Counted from the first letter of the stretch, positions 36,352-46,102 are shown. The stretch: 64,000 nt of DNA from Armatimonadota bacterium (GCA_026003175.1 BPGT01000003.1:248001-312000); one strand, 5' to 3'. A program made the numbers and translations. The notes: generated by a model not told the origin, from the sequence alone.

Positions 36352-37651
36352 CTACTTACCGACAGGGATCATCTCGCCGTGCGCTTCTAACAGGTCATCT
36401 ACCAACGACCAGATTTCGTCCAGCGTGAGCTCAGCCGCGGTGTGCGGGTCGAGCATCGCCGCATGATAGATATGCTCGCGTTTGCCGGTCAACGCGGCTT
36501 CTACCGTGAGGTACTGCACGTTGACGTTGGTGGAGATGATCGCTGCCAGCTGTGGGGGCAAGTCGCCGATGCGCACAGGCTGCACGCCGTTCTTGTCCAC
36601 CAGGCAGGGCACCTCCACACAACAACCGGGCAACAGGTTGGTAATCAACCCATCGTTGCGCACGTTGCCGTACACCACGCGCGGGACGCCCGTCTCCATA
36701 CTATGGATAATCAACGAGCCGTACTCCATGCTACGGTGCACCTCTATCGGCTCGTCGCTTTCGAACTCCACGCGCATCCGTTCCCAGCGGGCAATCACTT
36801 CCTCACAGCGGCGGATATATTCATCCAGCGGGATGTTGAACCGCTCGATGAGGTCGGGACGGTCGCGCCGGATGAAGTAGGGCACGTACTCCGCGTAGTG
36901 TTCGCTGGACTCGGTGACGAAGTAGCCCAATCGCATCATCATCTCGTAGCGCACGCGGTTATAGTGGGGCACGCGCCCCTCCAGATATATCTGGCGCAGA
37001 GCAGGGTACAGGTCTTGGCCGTTGCGCTCAAAGCGCAGGTAGAAAGCGTGGTGATTGATGCCTGCGCAGACGTAGTTGACCTCCTCGAAGGGGATTTTAA
37101 GGTCTTCCACCGCCAGCGACCACGCCGTGCCCTGTACACTGTGGCACAGCCCCACTACTTTCACCTTCGAAGCGCGGGTACCACGCCCAGCAGTTGATTG
37201 CCATTGGGTTGGTGTAGTTGATGAACAGAGCATCGGGACATAACTCCTCCATGTCGCGCGCGATGCTCAGCAATACGGGGATGGTTCGCAGTCCACGCAT
37301 GATGCCCCCAACGCCCAGTGTGTCGGCGATGGTCTGCCGCAAGCCGTACTTCTTGGGGATTTCGAAATCGATCACGGTGGAGGGTTTGTAGCCGCCCACC
37401 TGAATGGTGTTGATGACGTAATCTGCGCCGTCCAGTGCCTCGCGTCGGTCCAAAGTGGCGGTGATGGTAGGATGAGCGTTCACCGCCTTTGCCACCTTCT
37501 CCGCCACGCGCTTCGCGGTGTGCAAACGGTCGGGGTCAATATCCATTAAAGCGATGTGTGACTCCGCCAGTTCGGGGAAGCTCAAGATGTCGCCCAGCAG
37601 GTTCTTGGTGAACACCACGCTCCCCGCACCGATGATGGTTATTTTGGGCAT
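36352..37651 (-). pseudogene. GH4 family alpha-galactosidase/glucosidase, one frameshift
   Basis: The N-terminal frame (start 37651) reads MPKITIIGAGSVVFTKNLLGDI, IALMDIDPDRL, INTIQVGGY and FINYTNPMAINCWAWYPR. After a one-base shift near 37165 the second frame continues KVKVVGLCHSVQGTAWSLAVE, with the GLCHSVQG and CAGINHHAFYL motifs (metal-binding Cys and His) of GH4. These enzymes use NAD+ and a divalent metal to hydrolyse alpha-galactosides or alpha-glucuronides. The combined length of about 430 residues fits. Removing one base in the CCCGCGC stretch would restore a typical alignment. Confidence 0.75.
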
Positions 37652-37781
37652 TCTGCAGCTCCTTTCTGCTCGGTTCTTTCTGCTTTCGGTTCGGTAAAAT
37701 ATCGCTCGCTTCCTGCCGAAGCAGGAGTCCCGAGAGCCGGTACGAATCGAAAGCGTATCTACTGTATGGAGGCAACCGGAG

Positions 37782-38771
37782 ATGGCATTTCAGGGTAAGG
37801 AGCAGTGGAAAGGTGTGCATATCATGGCGCCTCGTTCGGAGGATATGCCTTTGCTCAACAGAGCGATTGAGCAAACTCTTGCTCCGCTGGGCGTGAACGT
37901 GCTGATTCTGGAGGTCAACTACGGCTTCGAGTACCGCTCGCACCCCGAACTGCGGATGAATGGGGCGCTGAGCAAGGCGGATATCCGTGACATACTGGCA
38001 ACGTGTCGCAAGTACCGTATTCGCCTGGTGCCGCAGTTTAACTGCCTGGGGCATCAGTCGTGGGCGAAGACCACCTTCCCCCTGCTGGTGAAGTATCCCG
38101 AGTTCGACGAAACTCCGCAAATCCCGATAGACAATCCCGATATCTACTGTCGCAGCTGGTGTCCCTTGCACCCAAAGGTGAACAAGGTGGTGTTCGCGCT
38201 CATGGACGAACTGATAGATGCCTTCGAGGCAGATGCCTTCCACGTAGGCATGGACGAGGTGTTCCTCATCGCCAGCGACCAGTGCCCACGCTGTCGCGGC
38301 AAGAACCCCGCCGACCTGTTCGCCAAGGCGGTCAAAGACTATCACCAGCATCTGGTGAAAAAGCACAAACTGGCCATGCTGATGTGGGGCGACCGGCTGC
38401 TGGACGACTCGGTGATGAAGTACGGCAAGTGGGAAGCCAGCCAGAACGGAACCGCGCCGTCCGTGGACATGATTCCCAAGGATATTATCATTTGCGACTG
38501 GCACTACGAGCTGCGCGACGAGTATCCCTCGGTGCCGTTCTTCCAGCAAAAGGGCTTTCGGGTGCTTCCGTCCAGCTGGCGCAATGTGCAGGCGGCGATT
38601 GCCCTGCGCGACTACGCTCGCAAGAACGCCACCGAGAAAATGATCGGTCACCTGTGCACGACGTGGTCTAGCGGTGGGGACATCGCCCGCGCCCTGCTGG
38701 ATGACCCCAAGTCTTCCGAGAGCGCGAAACAGGCGGTGCAGGCGTTAAAAGCGGTGGTGTCACCAGATTGA
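37782..38771 (+). CDS. GH20-like beta-hexosaminidase catalytic domain protein
   Basis: This 329-residue protein is a compact TIM barrel. It has GVNVLILEVNYGFEYRSHP, VPQFNCLGHQSWAKT, and FHVGMDEVFLI with the Asp-Glu pair (about 154-155) that GH20 enzymes use as acid/base and substrate assistance partner. CPRCRGKNP adds a CxxC. LMWGDRLLDD and IIICDWHYE follow. There is no signal peptide and no N-terminal GH20b domain. GGAGG precedes the ATG at 37782. It is divergent from the GH4 gene. The substrate is uncertain; beta-N-acetylhexosaminides are the best guess. Confidence 0.75.
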   Translation: MAFQGKEQWKGVHIMAPRSEDMPLLNRAIEQTLAPLGVNVLILEVNYGFEYRSHPELRMNGALSKADIRDILATCRKYRIRLVPQFNCLGHQSWAKTTFPLLVKYPEFDETPQIPIDNPDIYCRSWCPLHPKVNKVVFALMDELIDAFEADAFHVGMDEVFLIASDQCPRCRGKNPADLFAKAVKDYHQHLVKKHKLAMLMWGDRLLDDSVMKYGKWEASQNGTAPSVDMIPKDIIICDWHYELRDEYPSVPFFQQKGFRVLPSSWRNVQAAIALRDYARKNATEKMIGHLCTTWSSGGDIARALLDDPKSSESAKQAVQALKAVVSPD

Positions 38772-38921
38772 CAAATCTATTGCCACAAGTGCCTCTTAAT
38801 ATCGGGGACGCAATGTAGAGGCGGTATAACGGCATGAGCCTTATCATCCCTGACGAAATCCTGCAGGCAGCGTGGATGACGGAGAATGAGGTAAACCCGA
38901 ATAATCACGTGCGGTGAAGTA

Positions 38922-40526
38922 CTACCCTCTCTCCAGCACCAGCAGCCAGTCCTGGAACTTTGGCAGCACGGGTGTTGTCCAGCTACCCTGTTCATCGGCG
39001 CGAGCCTCGCCCAGCGGTATCTCCTGTCCGGTAGCGGGGTCGAACAGTAACGCCCGGTAGGAGACGTCCGGCTCCAGCGACTTCACCGTGATTCGCCACT
39101 GGTACGTGGGCGCATAGATAAGGCGTAACTCGCCCGGGATGCCTGCCGCATACGGCAGGAAGAAGTTTCCTTCGTTCCAGTGCGGCTCCACCCATTCGGG
39201 GTGTGGCTCAACGCGCCACCACGAGTAGCGCTCCAGCAGCCGTTTTGCCATGCCCAGCTGCGCGGAACCGGGCAGCTGGTACGCCTCCTCCCAGGGGGTA
39301 TCACCCCACGCCATGCCGTGCGGGGAGGCGCCGTATGGCTTCTCGCGCGTGTTCACCTGCCAGATGCCGTTCGCGCCATAGGTGAAGCCCTTCGCACCGT
39401 TCAGCCAGCACGCCCAGAACATTATCCGCTGCACTTCCTGCCTGCTCGCCTCGCCGATGCCTTCGTAGCACACCTCCCCCTCTACCACCGGCATCACCGG
39501 CTGGCGGTTGTAAGAGCGAACCACCTGCTGGATGGTGTTGGGCAGGCTGGTGCGGTCGCCGTGACCGGTCTGCAGCATATCGAAATCCAGCATCTCATCG
39601 GCAAGACTGTCGCGTGCCGACACGGAGGGGTGCGCCGTGATGGGGTGACCGTAGGGGTCTATGGTGTGCGCATATCGGGCCACCTCTTCCCACATCGCAC
39701 GGGTTTGGGCAGCGTACTGCTCGTGCCACTCGCGCGGGCGGTGGTGGTCGTCGTAGAAGGGCATGAGAATCTCGCCTGCCAGACACCACACCACGGGATA
39801 GGCTCCCCACCGCGCTACCAGATAGCGCCAGTGCTGTTTCATCTTCTCCACGCCCAACCAGTGGATGTAGTATCCCCAGCAGCCCACAATGCAGGGCACG
39901 AGTCCGTTCTTCACCAGCCAGTGAATGCGCAGATCCGCCATGTCAAAGTAGCGCGGGTTGATTCGTCTCCACCCCTCTTCCCACGCGAAGCCTGCTTCGT
40001 TCATGCTGCGCTCGTCGAAAGCCCCCATATCGGGGTACAGTCCCGCCACTATCTGGATGACCGTGAATCCCTTCTGCACGCGGTCGGCAGTCAGGGCGGC
40101 GAAGTCGCCGGGGAAGGAGAGCCGCTTGCTAAGACCCATCCACCACGTGTCGCCCAGCCAGAGGAAAGGCGTGCCATCGCGGTGTTGCAGGTAGCGTCCG
40201 TCTGCTGAGACCTGCAGACCGCCGCGACGCAGCAGGGGGTTGGTTCCCTCATACGGTTGGACGGTCAGCTTGCCCTCCACACCATGCAGGGAAGGGTTGT
40301 TGGTATCGGTGCACACGGTGCGCCAGCGGTACTCGCCTGCCTGCGAAGGGGCGAAGCGTACACGCCACTCCTGCTCCCCTGCCCAGAAGGCAGGTACCCT
40401 TTGTTCACTGCCGTCGGGCGCAGTGAAGAGCACATCCAGTTCCACATCGTGGAACGGGTCGGAGTAAGAGCGCGAGGACACAAGTCCCCACTCTATGGGG
40501 CAGTTTGCCTGTGCCGAATAGTGCAT
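38922..40526 (-). CDS. DUF4038-type glycosidase with DUF5060-like N-terminal domain
   Basis: Its 534 residues have an N-terminal beta domain (FHDVELDVLFTAPDGSEQRVPAFWAG...GEYRWRT) and a TIM barrel beginning LQHRDGTPFLWLGDTWWMGL, the hallmark of apiosidase-like (DUF4038) proteins. YPVVWCLAGEI and PVMPVVEGEVCYEG supply acidic residues at the expected strand ends. A small C-terminal beta domain closes it. The start at 40526 follows AGGAGG. It is the last gene of a run with DinB and Uma2 genes. No signal peptide is visible. Confidence 0.8.
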   Translation of the reverse strand: MHYSAQANCPIEWGLVSSRSYSDPFHDVELDVLFTAPDGSEQRVPAFWAGEQEWRVRFAPSQAGEYRWRTVCTDTNNPSLHGVEGKLTVQPYEGTNPLLRRGGLQVSADGRYLQHRDGTPFLWLGDTWWMGLSKRLSFPGDFAALTADRVQKGFTVIQIVAGLYPDMGAFDERSMNEAGFAWEEGWRRINPRYFDMADLRIHWLVKNGLVPCIVGCWGYYIHWLGVEKMKQHWRYLVARWGAYPVVWCLAGEILMPFYDDHHRPREWHEQYAAQTRAMWEEVARYAHTIDPYGHPITAHPSVSARDSLADEMLDFDMLQTGHGDRTSLPNTIQQVVRSYNRQPVMPVVEGEVCYEGIGEASRQEVQRIMFWACWLNGAKGFTYGANGIWQVNTREKPYGASPHGMAWGDTPWEEAYQLPGSAQLGMAKRLLERYSWWRVEPHPEWVEPHWNEGNFFLPYAAGIPGELRLIYAPTYQWRITVKSLEPDVSYRALLFDPATGQEIPLGEARADEQGSWTTPVLPKFQDWLLVLERG

Positions 40527-40543
40527 GGTTTGCCTCCTGCCTG

Positions 40544-41032
40544 CTATTCCCGAATGCCCTCTACCAGGCAACGCACGTACCAGATTTGTCCGGCGTGGTA
40601 GATATCATGTTCGATAGCGAGCAGGAAAATCTCCTCTGCGGACATCTTCTTACCGTGATAATAGGGAACCTTGTGCGTCAACTGCTCGTCGGTAAGGGTG
40701 TGGAGGGTTGCCAGCAGTTGCTCGTGTCCGGCGTCCGCAAGGCGGATGGCGGCGGCGAGGTCGCCTCCGTCTTCCTCGAATCGCTGCTGAATCTGCTCCC
40801 AGCGGAGCGCACCGTCTCCAAACGCCACGTTGTGCAGGGCGTGCTTGTCGCCGGCAGCGTGGAAGGCGATTTCCAGAATGGAGCCGTGCATCCAGGGGAA
40901 GCCTTTGTAGTGAGGAGGGCGCCATCGCGCCGTCTGGTCGTCCACGCCTTCCAGCGCACGACGCAGGGAGTGGTAGCGACTATCGCGATAGGCGCGCTCC
41001 AGCAACTGGGCAAGCGTCTGTACCCGGTTCAT
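40544..41032 (-). CDS. DinB/YfiT-like family protein
   Basis: This 162-residue four-helix-bundle protein has the three metal-binding His pattern of the DinB superfamily: SILEIAFHAAGDKHALHN, then AIEHDIYHAGQIWYVRCL. Such proteins are putative metal-dependent thiol or detoxification enzymes, and the precise role is unknown. It starts within the stop of the Uma2 gene upstream (ATGA at 41032-41029). Confidence 0.85.
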   Translation of the reverse strand: MNRVQTLAQLLERAYRDSRYHSLRRALEGVDDQTARWRPPHYKGFPWMHGSILEIAFHAAGDKHALHNVAFGDGALRWEQIQQRFEEDGGDLAAAIRLADAGHEQLLATLHTLTDEQLTHKVPYYHGKKMSAEEIFLLAIEHDIYHAGQIWYVRCLVEGIRE

Positions 41033-41604
41033 GAAATTACTCCCTCGTACACTTCAGCAAGAAGCAGGGTACACCCGATAGAGACGAGGTGAACCTCCCC
41101 CTCCAGCCCTTGCACCACGTTCAGCAGCCAGCGTCCGTTCGGCTGGCGTTCGTAGTGTTCGACACGCGGTTCGCTCTGGGACACCAGCAGGTAGTCGCGC
41201 AAGGAAGGTATCTGGATATACTGCAGGAACTTCTCACCGCGGTCGCGTGCTTCGGTGGACTCGGAAAGCACCTCCACGACCAGTGTAGGGTTGAGCAGCA
41301 CGTCCTTCTGTTCATCACGAAACTGTGGCTCTCCACACACGACCGTCAGGTCCGGGTAGGCGAACATCTCCTGCCCGGGCGTTTGCACCTTCAGGTCGCT
41401 GGCGTATCCCCTGCAGGACGTGTGGCGCAACTGAGTGTGCAGAATCCCCGCCAGATTGAAAACAATCTGGTTATGCGCAGGGCTTGCTCCTGCGAACGCA
41501 AAGACCTGCCCACGTATGTACTCCCGCTTGACCGAGGAGCTGCGCTCTTCTCGCAGGTAGTCTTCGGGGGACAGTTTATCCCGGTATGCACTGGGCAGAG
41601 CCAT
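41029..41604 (-). CDS. Uma2 family (DUF820) restriction-endonuclease-like protein
   Basis: This 191-residue protein has the PD-(D/E)XK-like core: YIRGQVFAFAGASPAHNQIV, FAYPDLTVVCGEP and LNPTLVVEVLSESTEARDRGEKFLQY, with Pro-Asp and Glu-Val-Leu at the catalytic positions. It ends in a YLLVSQSEPRVEHYER strand. Uma2 proteins are abundant in Cyanobacteria, Chloroflexota and Armatimonadota, and their function is not established. It lies 6 bases downstream of a second Uma2 gene. Confidence 0.9.
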   Translation of the reverse strand: MALPSAYRDKLSPEDYLREERSSSVKREYIRGQVFAFAGASPAHNQIVFNLAGILHTQLRHTSCRGYASDLKVQTPGQEMFAYPDLTVVCGEPQFRDEQKDVLLNPTLVVEVLSESTEARDRGEKFLQYIQIPSLRDYLLVSQSEPRVEHYERQPNGRWLLNVVQGLEGEVHLVSIGCTLLLAEVYEGVIS

Positions 41605-41610
41605 CGCCTG

Positions 41611-42249
41611 CTATACCTCTCGACGCAGGATACTCCACTGCTCGGCGACATCCAGCAGGTCGGGTAGCGGCCGTTGCCAGAGCCAGCTTTCGCGCACCCA
41701 AAAGCCAGACAGCACCGTGCTATGGTAACGTCCTTCGCTATCCGGCTGAAGAGGATGATATAATCCATCCTCGCCGAGCGTGTACACCCGCATAACCTGC
41801 TCAGCAGGATCAATCAACCAGTATTCACACACTCCTGCCTTCTGGTAGTTCTGCAGCTTCTCCTGTGTGTCTCGCAGCTGGCTTTCGGGTCTGACAATCT
41901 CCGCCACCAGGTCTGGAGCGCCGTCCAGGTACGTGGTTCGCATCAGATGTCGACGCGATTCGCTCAGGAAGAAAACGTCCGGCGAGTAAACCACGTTCAG
42001 GACAGGAAGCCGTACGACGAAGGGCTCACCACGAACAATACCAGCCCTGTGGCGTTCTACAAACATGCGTAGGATGGAACGCAGGAAATCGTTCAGGTCA
42101 GCGTGCTGGTCAGATACCGGGCTCAAAAACCTCACCTCTCCCTCTATCCACTCTGCCCATACGTCCTCGTCCGTCCACTGAAGGAACTCCTCCAGAGTCA
42201 TGCGCTCAGGCGGAGCCTGTTTCGGGGGCAGGTTCATCTGCGCTTCCAT
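41611..42249 (-). CDS. Uma2 family (DUF820) protein, second copy
   Basis: This has 212 residues with the same fold as its neighbour: MTLEEFLQWTDEDVWAEWI, VVYSPDVFFLSES, PDLVAEIVRPESQLRDTQEKLQNY and EYWLIDPAEQVMRVYT. The PD...AEI pattern supports the nuclease-like site. Overall identity to the adjacent copy is low, so it is not a recent duplicate. GAGGAGGG precedes the ATG at 42249. It begins 19 bases after the serC stop. Confidence 0.88.
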   Translation of the reverse strand: MEAQMNLPPKQAPPERMTLEEFLQWTDEDVWAEWIEGEVRFLSPVSDQHADLNDFLRSILRMFVERHRAGIVRGEPFVVRLPVLNVVYSPDVFFLSESRRHLMRTTYLDGAPDLVAEIVRPESQLRDTQEKLQNYQKAGVCEYWLIDPAEQVMRVYTLGEDGLYHPLQPDSEGRYHSTVLSGFWVRESWLWQRPLPDLLDVAEQWSILRREV

Positions 42250-42268
42250 CGGTATCCCTCCTCCCCGC

Positions 42269-43363
42269 TCAGGCGTGCTTCTGGCGGAAGTGCTCCATGA
42301 ACTCTACCAGCGTACGCACGCCTTCGATGGGCATGGCGTTGTAGATGCTGGCGCGGATGCCTCCTACCGAGCGATGTCCCTTCAGCTCGTGCAGACCCGC
42401 TTCTTTCGCCTGCTGGACGAACGCCGTCTCCAGTTCTTCACTGGGCAGGCGCCACGTGACGTTCATCAGCGAACGGCTATCGGGCTGCGCGTGCCCGCGA
42501 TAGAAGCCCTCACTGCGGTCGATGGCGTCATACAGCATCTGTGCCTTTTGCCGGTTAATGGCGTGCATCTGTTCTAACCCACCGATGTTCTCCAGTAGCC
42601 AGCGCGTTACCAGCATCACGATGTACACCGCGAACACCGGCGGCGTGTTGTACAGCGAGCGATGCTCCGCATGCACCTTATAGTTGAGCATGGTGGGCAG
42701 GTTGTCCGGTACTTGCTCTAACAAATCCTGCCGAATGATGACGATGGTCACCCCCGCAGGTCCTACATTTTTCTGCGCCCCCGCGTAAATCAGCCCGTAG
42801 CGTGCGACGTCGATATGGCGAGACAGGAAGTCCGAAGAAGCGTCGCACACCAGCGGCACGTCGCCCGTCTCCGGTTCCGACGGGAACTGGATACCCTGAA
42901 TCGTTTCGTTGGAGGTGAAGTGCACGTACGCTGCGTTGGGGTCTACCTCGTATTCGCCGTGCCCGGGCACACGGCTGTAGTTCTCGCCTTTGCCGTCCCA
43001 GACCACACGCACATTGCCTTCCCGTTGCGCTTCCGCCAGAGCACGCTTCGCCCAGGAACCGGTGACGATGTAATCGGCAGAGCGCCCCGTGCCGCGCAGG
43101 AAGCTCATCGGCACCTGCGAAAACTGCAGGCTAGCTCCACCCTGCAGGAACAGCACGTGGTATTCCGGCGGCAAGTTCAGCAATCGGCGGATGTTCTCCT
43201 CAGCTTGCGCGATAATCTGCTCGAAAGTCTTGGAGCGGTGGCTGATTTCCAGAATGGAAGCGCCCACTCCGGGCAGAGCAAGCAGATTCTGCTGTACCTC
43301 CTGCAGCACCGGCAGCGGTAAGGTCGCTGGCCCTGGCGAAAAATTGAAAACTCGTTCGGTCAT
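42269..43363 (-). CDS. serC: Phosphoserine aminotransferase
   Basis: This 364-residue PLP enzyme makes 3-phosphoserine in serine synthesis (and the equivalent step of B6 synthesis). It has FNFSPGPATLPLPVL at the start, EISHRSKTFEQII, LFLQGGASLQFSQVPMSFL, and LIYAGAQKNVGPAGVTIVII with the PLP-binding Lys at about 198. The C-terminus has GHRSVGGIRASIYNAM. The length fits the family. It heads a run with Uma2, Uma2, DinB and DUF4038 genes on the minus strand. Confidence 0.95.
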   Translation of the reverse strand: MTERVFNFSPGPATLPLPVLQEVQQNLLALPGVGASILEISHRSKTFEQIIAQAEENIRRLLNLPPEYHVLFLQGGASLQFSQVPMSFLRGTGRSADYIVTGSWAKRALAEAQREGNVRVVWDGKGENYSRVPGHGEYEVDPNAAYVHFTSNETIQGIQFPSEPETGDVPLVCDASSDFLSRHIDVARYGLIYAGAQKNVGPAGVTIVIIRQDLLEQVPDNLPTMLNYKVHAEHRSLYNTPPVFAVYIVMLVTRWLLENIGGLEQMHAINRQKAQMLYDAIDRSEGFYRGHAQPDSRSLMNVTWRLPSEELETAFVQQAKEAGLHELKGHRSVGGIRASIYNAMPIEGVRTLVEFMEHFRQKHA

Positions 43364-43428
43364 TACGGATACCTCACTGCGGTTTATTCAGCATAATGGT
43401 ACCAAATCTCGCTTGCGTTTTGCACGTG

Positions 43429-44433
43429 CTACTCCACCCACAGTCTTGAATCGTGGCGAACCTTCACCGTGCGGGTTTTGCCTCCGGGTAGTTTACAGCG
43501 GATGCTGGCAACATAACCATCTTCCGTCGCTTGCAAAACGGGCGGCTCGCAGCCGCGCAACAGCTCCGGCTTCCAGTCCAGTTCCTGTAAACTTTTCGCC
43601 CAGCGTTTGTGTTTTTCGTGGAACGCCTTCTGCGCATAGTACAGACGCATCAGCTCCGTGCGTGCAGGATATGTATGGTCTGGGCGGAACCGCGCTCTAC
43701 CGACGGGAGCCGTGCTGAACTGCACGTAGCCCCAAGTTTCGGGGCGATGCATATTGATAACTCCCTGTGGCGACCACACCCAGTTGTCCTCCGGCATGTT
43801 GGGCACCTTCTCGTAGCGTCCGTTCACCACACGTACAAGCCACTCTACTCGCGAGAAGTTGACCCGCCACTGGTCGCCGTCGCGTGGAGGCACGGGGCAA
43901 CCCGCGTATTCCGCCAGAGGCTCCCACGGGATGGCTATCTCCACGCTCCAGCCGCGGTCTATATCGTAGGGGTTGTTCAGGGTGCCATCGACGTGCACTG
44001 CTGTCTTCAGGCCAGGAATATCCCACTCTATCAGGGCGGTGCCGCCATCTTTGTAAGGTTTTTCCAGGCGAAGGTCAAAGACTGTGTTCAGCGCGTTGAT
44101 TTCCAGCTCGTAGTACTGGTGGTTGTCTCCATCGGGGTCAATGAACACCTCGAAATCGTTATCGCGATAGATAATGGAGTCGCGCTTTGTCAACGTCGCC
44201 CACACGTGCGGTTCTTCCATCTCCGCGCCGACGTAGAAGTACTGGTCGTCCCACAACATCTTGGCACGCGTGCGGAAGCGTGGACGGGGGCGAATGTCTC
44301 CTTCGATATCCACAAAGTACTCTGTCCATGCGGCGTCGCGCCACGCCTCATCATCCAGTTTGCCGTCGATCACTATCGGTTTGCGCACGCGATAGCAGAT
44401 GTAATGTCGCGGATAGGGTGCCTCTTTGAGCAT
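43429..44433 (-). CDS. CBM9-like carbohydrate-binding protein
   Basis: This 334-residue protein begins a family 9 carbohydrate-binding domain at about residue 20: KPIVIDGKLDDEAWRDAAW, RTRAKMLWDDQYFYVGAEMEEP and DNDFEVFIDPDGDNHQYYELEINAL. GWSVEIAIPWE and WRVNFSRVEW follow. The C-terminal third is of unknown fold. The start at 44433 follows GGGAGG; the longer upstream frame overlaps the GH10 gene and is not used. No signal peptide is seen. It lies 88 bases downstream of the GH10 gene and probably shares its promoter. Confidence 0.82.
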   Translation of the reverse strand: MLKEAPYPRHYICYRVRKPIVIDGKLDDEAWRDAAWTEYFVDIEGDIRPRPRFRTRAKMLWDDQYFYVGAEMEEPHVWATLTKRDSIIYRDNDFEVFIDPDGDNHQYYELEINALNTVFDLRLEKPYKDGGTALIEWDIPGLKTAVHVDGTLNNPYDIDRGWSVEIAIPWEPLAEYAGCPVPPRDGDQWRVNFSRVEWLVRVVNGRYEKVPNMPEDNWVWSPQGVINMHRPETWGYVQFSTAPVGRARFRPDHTYPARTELMRLYYAQKAFHEKHKRWAKSLQELDWKPELLRGCEPPVLQATEDGYVASIRCKLPGGKTRTVKVRHDSRLWVE

Positions 44434-44521
44434 ATTTTCCGCCTCCCTGTTGCTAATGATGGCTGCGTCTCCGCCTTGCGCGCGTACTGGGCTCACCGCA
44501 ACCCCAGAGCACTCTAGCACT

Positions 44522-45790
44522 TTACTGGAGAGTAAACCTCGCATGTTGCTTTTTATCTTTTTGCAGGTGGAAGTGGAAAACCTGTTTGTGTCCACGCAAG
44601 TCGGCTTCCACCTGGTACTGCCCGAAGAACCCCCGCAGGTGTATCTTCCCCTCCTTATCGGTCGTTGCCGAGCAAGAGGTACGCCACTCCTGCCGAATCA
44701 GCTGATGCAGGCGATGCCACGCAGGGCGTGGGGTGCCGTTTTCGTCCAGAAGTCCTCCCTCTGGCAGCCAGATCTCGTTCCCCTTCAGCCCGAAGTAGAC
44801 GATTCCCGCCACCTGCGGATGCCCGAACACCGTGCGATAGAACTCCTCCACTGCATCCGCCTGCTGTTCCACACCCCACACACCTTTGCGATACTGACCC
44901 TGTATGGGTGCACTGGGGGAACAAGAGTAAGCCAGCTCGGTGAAGTAGATAGGCAGTCCCAGCCGCGTGCCGAAAGTCTCACACGCTTGCCAGAGCTCTT
45001 CGGGGGAGGGCCAGTAGGTCGCCGCCCTGTCGTGAGCCTGAATGCCCACCGCGTGCAGGGGAACGCCTTTTTCCAGCAACATCTCCAGCAGTTGCAGGAA
45101 CCGCTCGCGGGCGCGGGCATCGGCGAACAGCTCGTACTCGTTCACCAGCAGAGGGGCTTTGGGGTTCGCTTCGTGCGCCCAGCGGAGGGAATCTGCGACG
45201 TATGGGAACACCCTTTCTAAGGGTTCAAAACTATCCTCGGGCTTCTCCCACTCGCCCCACACGCGGCAATGTATGGGCTCATTCACGACATCCCATACCA
45301 TGTGCACATCGCGGTAGTCTCGCACCTCGCGCTGGATACGTCGCTTGAGCAGTTCGTACTGGGTAGCGTGGTCGTACCGAAACAGCCACAGGGGTTGTGC
45401 GGTCTTGGGGTACTCTCCGTACTGCCGACTCCATACCAGCATGTGTCCATAGAAGTGATCGATGCCCTGTGGGATGCACCATTCACGGATAAACCGTCTC
45501 CTTTCGTCCACAAGGGGCTTGCCTTCGTCGGGTTCGTACTGCCCCCAGTTGAACTCCAGCAGTTCCACGAAGTTGAATAGTTCTCGCACGTAGTGCAACG
45601 TCTTTTCGTCACGATAGTGGCGCGGGCGCAGCGGCACACCGAACAGGAAATCATGGCGCTGCTGCACCACGCGGACGGAGACATCCTGTGCGGGCGAACC
45701 ATTGGGCAGGCGAAACTCCAGGAGTGCTTCCCCTTTGCGATGCTTCTCTATCCCCTCCTTTGATGGAGGGTAGGATACTACGTTCTGCAT
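44522..45790 (-). CDS. Endo-1,4-beta-xylanase-like, glycoside hydrolase family 10
   Basis: This 422-residue protein has a short N-terminal strand region and a GH10 barrel. VWDVVNEPIHCRVWGE holds the acid/base Glu (about 171) and LPIYFTELAYSCSP holds the nucleophile Glu (about 285). FYGHMLVWSRQYGEYP and GIQAHDRAATYWPSP are also typical. No signal peptide is visible. The start at 45790 has no clear ribosome site. Its promoter lies at 45879-45908. It pairs with the CBM9-like gene downstream, consistent with xylan use. Confidence 0.88.
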   Translation of the reverse strand: MQNVVSYPPSKEGIEKHRKGEALLEFRLPNGSPAQDVSVRVVQQRHDFLFGVPLRPRHYRDEKTLHYVRELFNFVELLEFNWGQYEPDEGKPLVDERRRFIREWCIPQGIDHFYGHMLVWSRQYGEYPKTAQPLWLFRYDHATQYELLKRRIQREVRDYRDVHMVWDVVNEPIHCRVWGEWEKPEDSFEPLERVFPYVADSLRWAHEANPKAPLLVNEYELFADARARERFLQLLEMLLEKGVPLHAVGIQAHDRAATYWPSPEELWQACETFGTRLGLPIYFTELAYSCSPSAPIQGQYRKGVWGVEQQADAVEEFYRTVFGHPQVAGIVYFGLKGNEIWLPEGGLLDENGTPRPAWHRLHQLIRQEWRTSCSATTDKEGKIHLRGFFGQYQVEADLRGHKQVFHFHLQKDKKQHARFTLQ

Positions 45791-45878
45791 GGTGTTTTGC
45801 TCACAGGGTGTACTCTCGGTTCGCAAGGCTGGTTTTCAACGTGAATGTTTTGGGCATCGGACGGATTTTTGCCCTTCC

Positions 45879-45908
45879 AGTATACGGGAGAGAAGTAAGC
45901 GGTGTCAA
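45879..45908 (-). promoter_or_regulatory. Consensus promoter for GH10-CBM9
   Basis: On the minus strand TTGACA (45908-45903) and TATACT (45884-45879) are 18 bases apart. The leader to the GH10 start is about 80 bases. The left target duplication of the second MITE begins at 45908, touching the -35 box. Confidence 0.7.
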
Positions 45909-45916
45909 GCAACAGG

Positions 45917-46102
45917 GAAGGTATTCGAGAATTGTTGAGAAGTTGGTTGTAGCGCAAGGAGAGAGGCGTTCTTGCTATCCCTGCCTTACCTCACCCCCGT
46001 CCCCTCTCCTACGAGGAGAGGGGCGTTCCCCCTTCCCTTGCAGGGAAGGGGGCAAGGGGGTTAGGTTATCTATCCATTCAACCAGCAATTTCGAACACCC
46101 TC
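45917..46102. mobile_element. 186-bp MITE, copy 2
   Basis: This is near-identical to 13424-13609. The right end is intact (TCGAACACCCTC), while the left inverted repeat has two changes (GAAGGTATTCGA). A 9-bp duplication, AGCAACAGG, flanks it at 45908-45916 and 46103-46111. Inside, GAGGAGAGG replaces GAGTAGAGG of copy 1. Confidence 0.85.

Noticed and set aside
37536-38651. 371-codon minus-strand frame
   Set aside because: It is antisense to the GH20-like gene and overlaps the GH4 gene; no motif or ribosome site.
38777-38995. 72-codon minus-strand frame after the GH20-like gene
   Set aside because: It overlaps the end of the DUF4038 gene and lacks start signals; 38772-38921 is left as non-coding.
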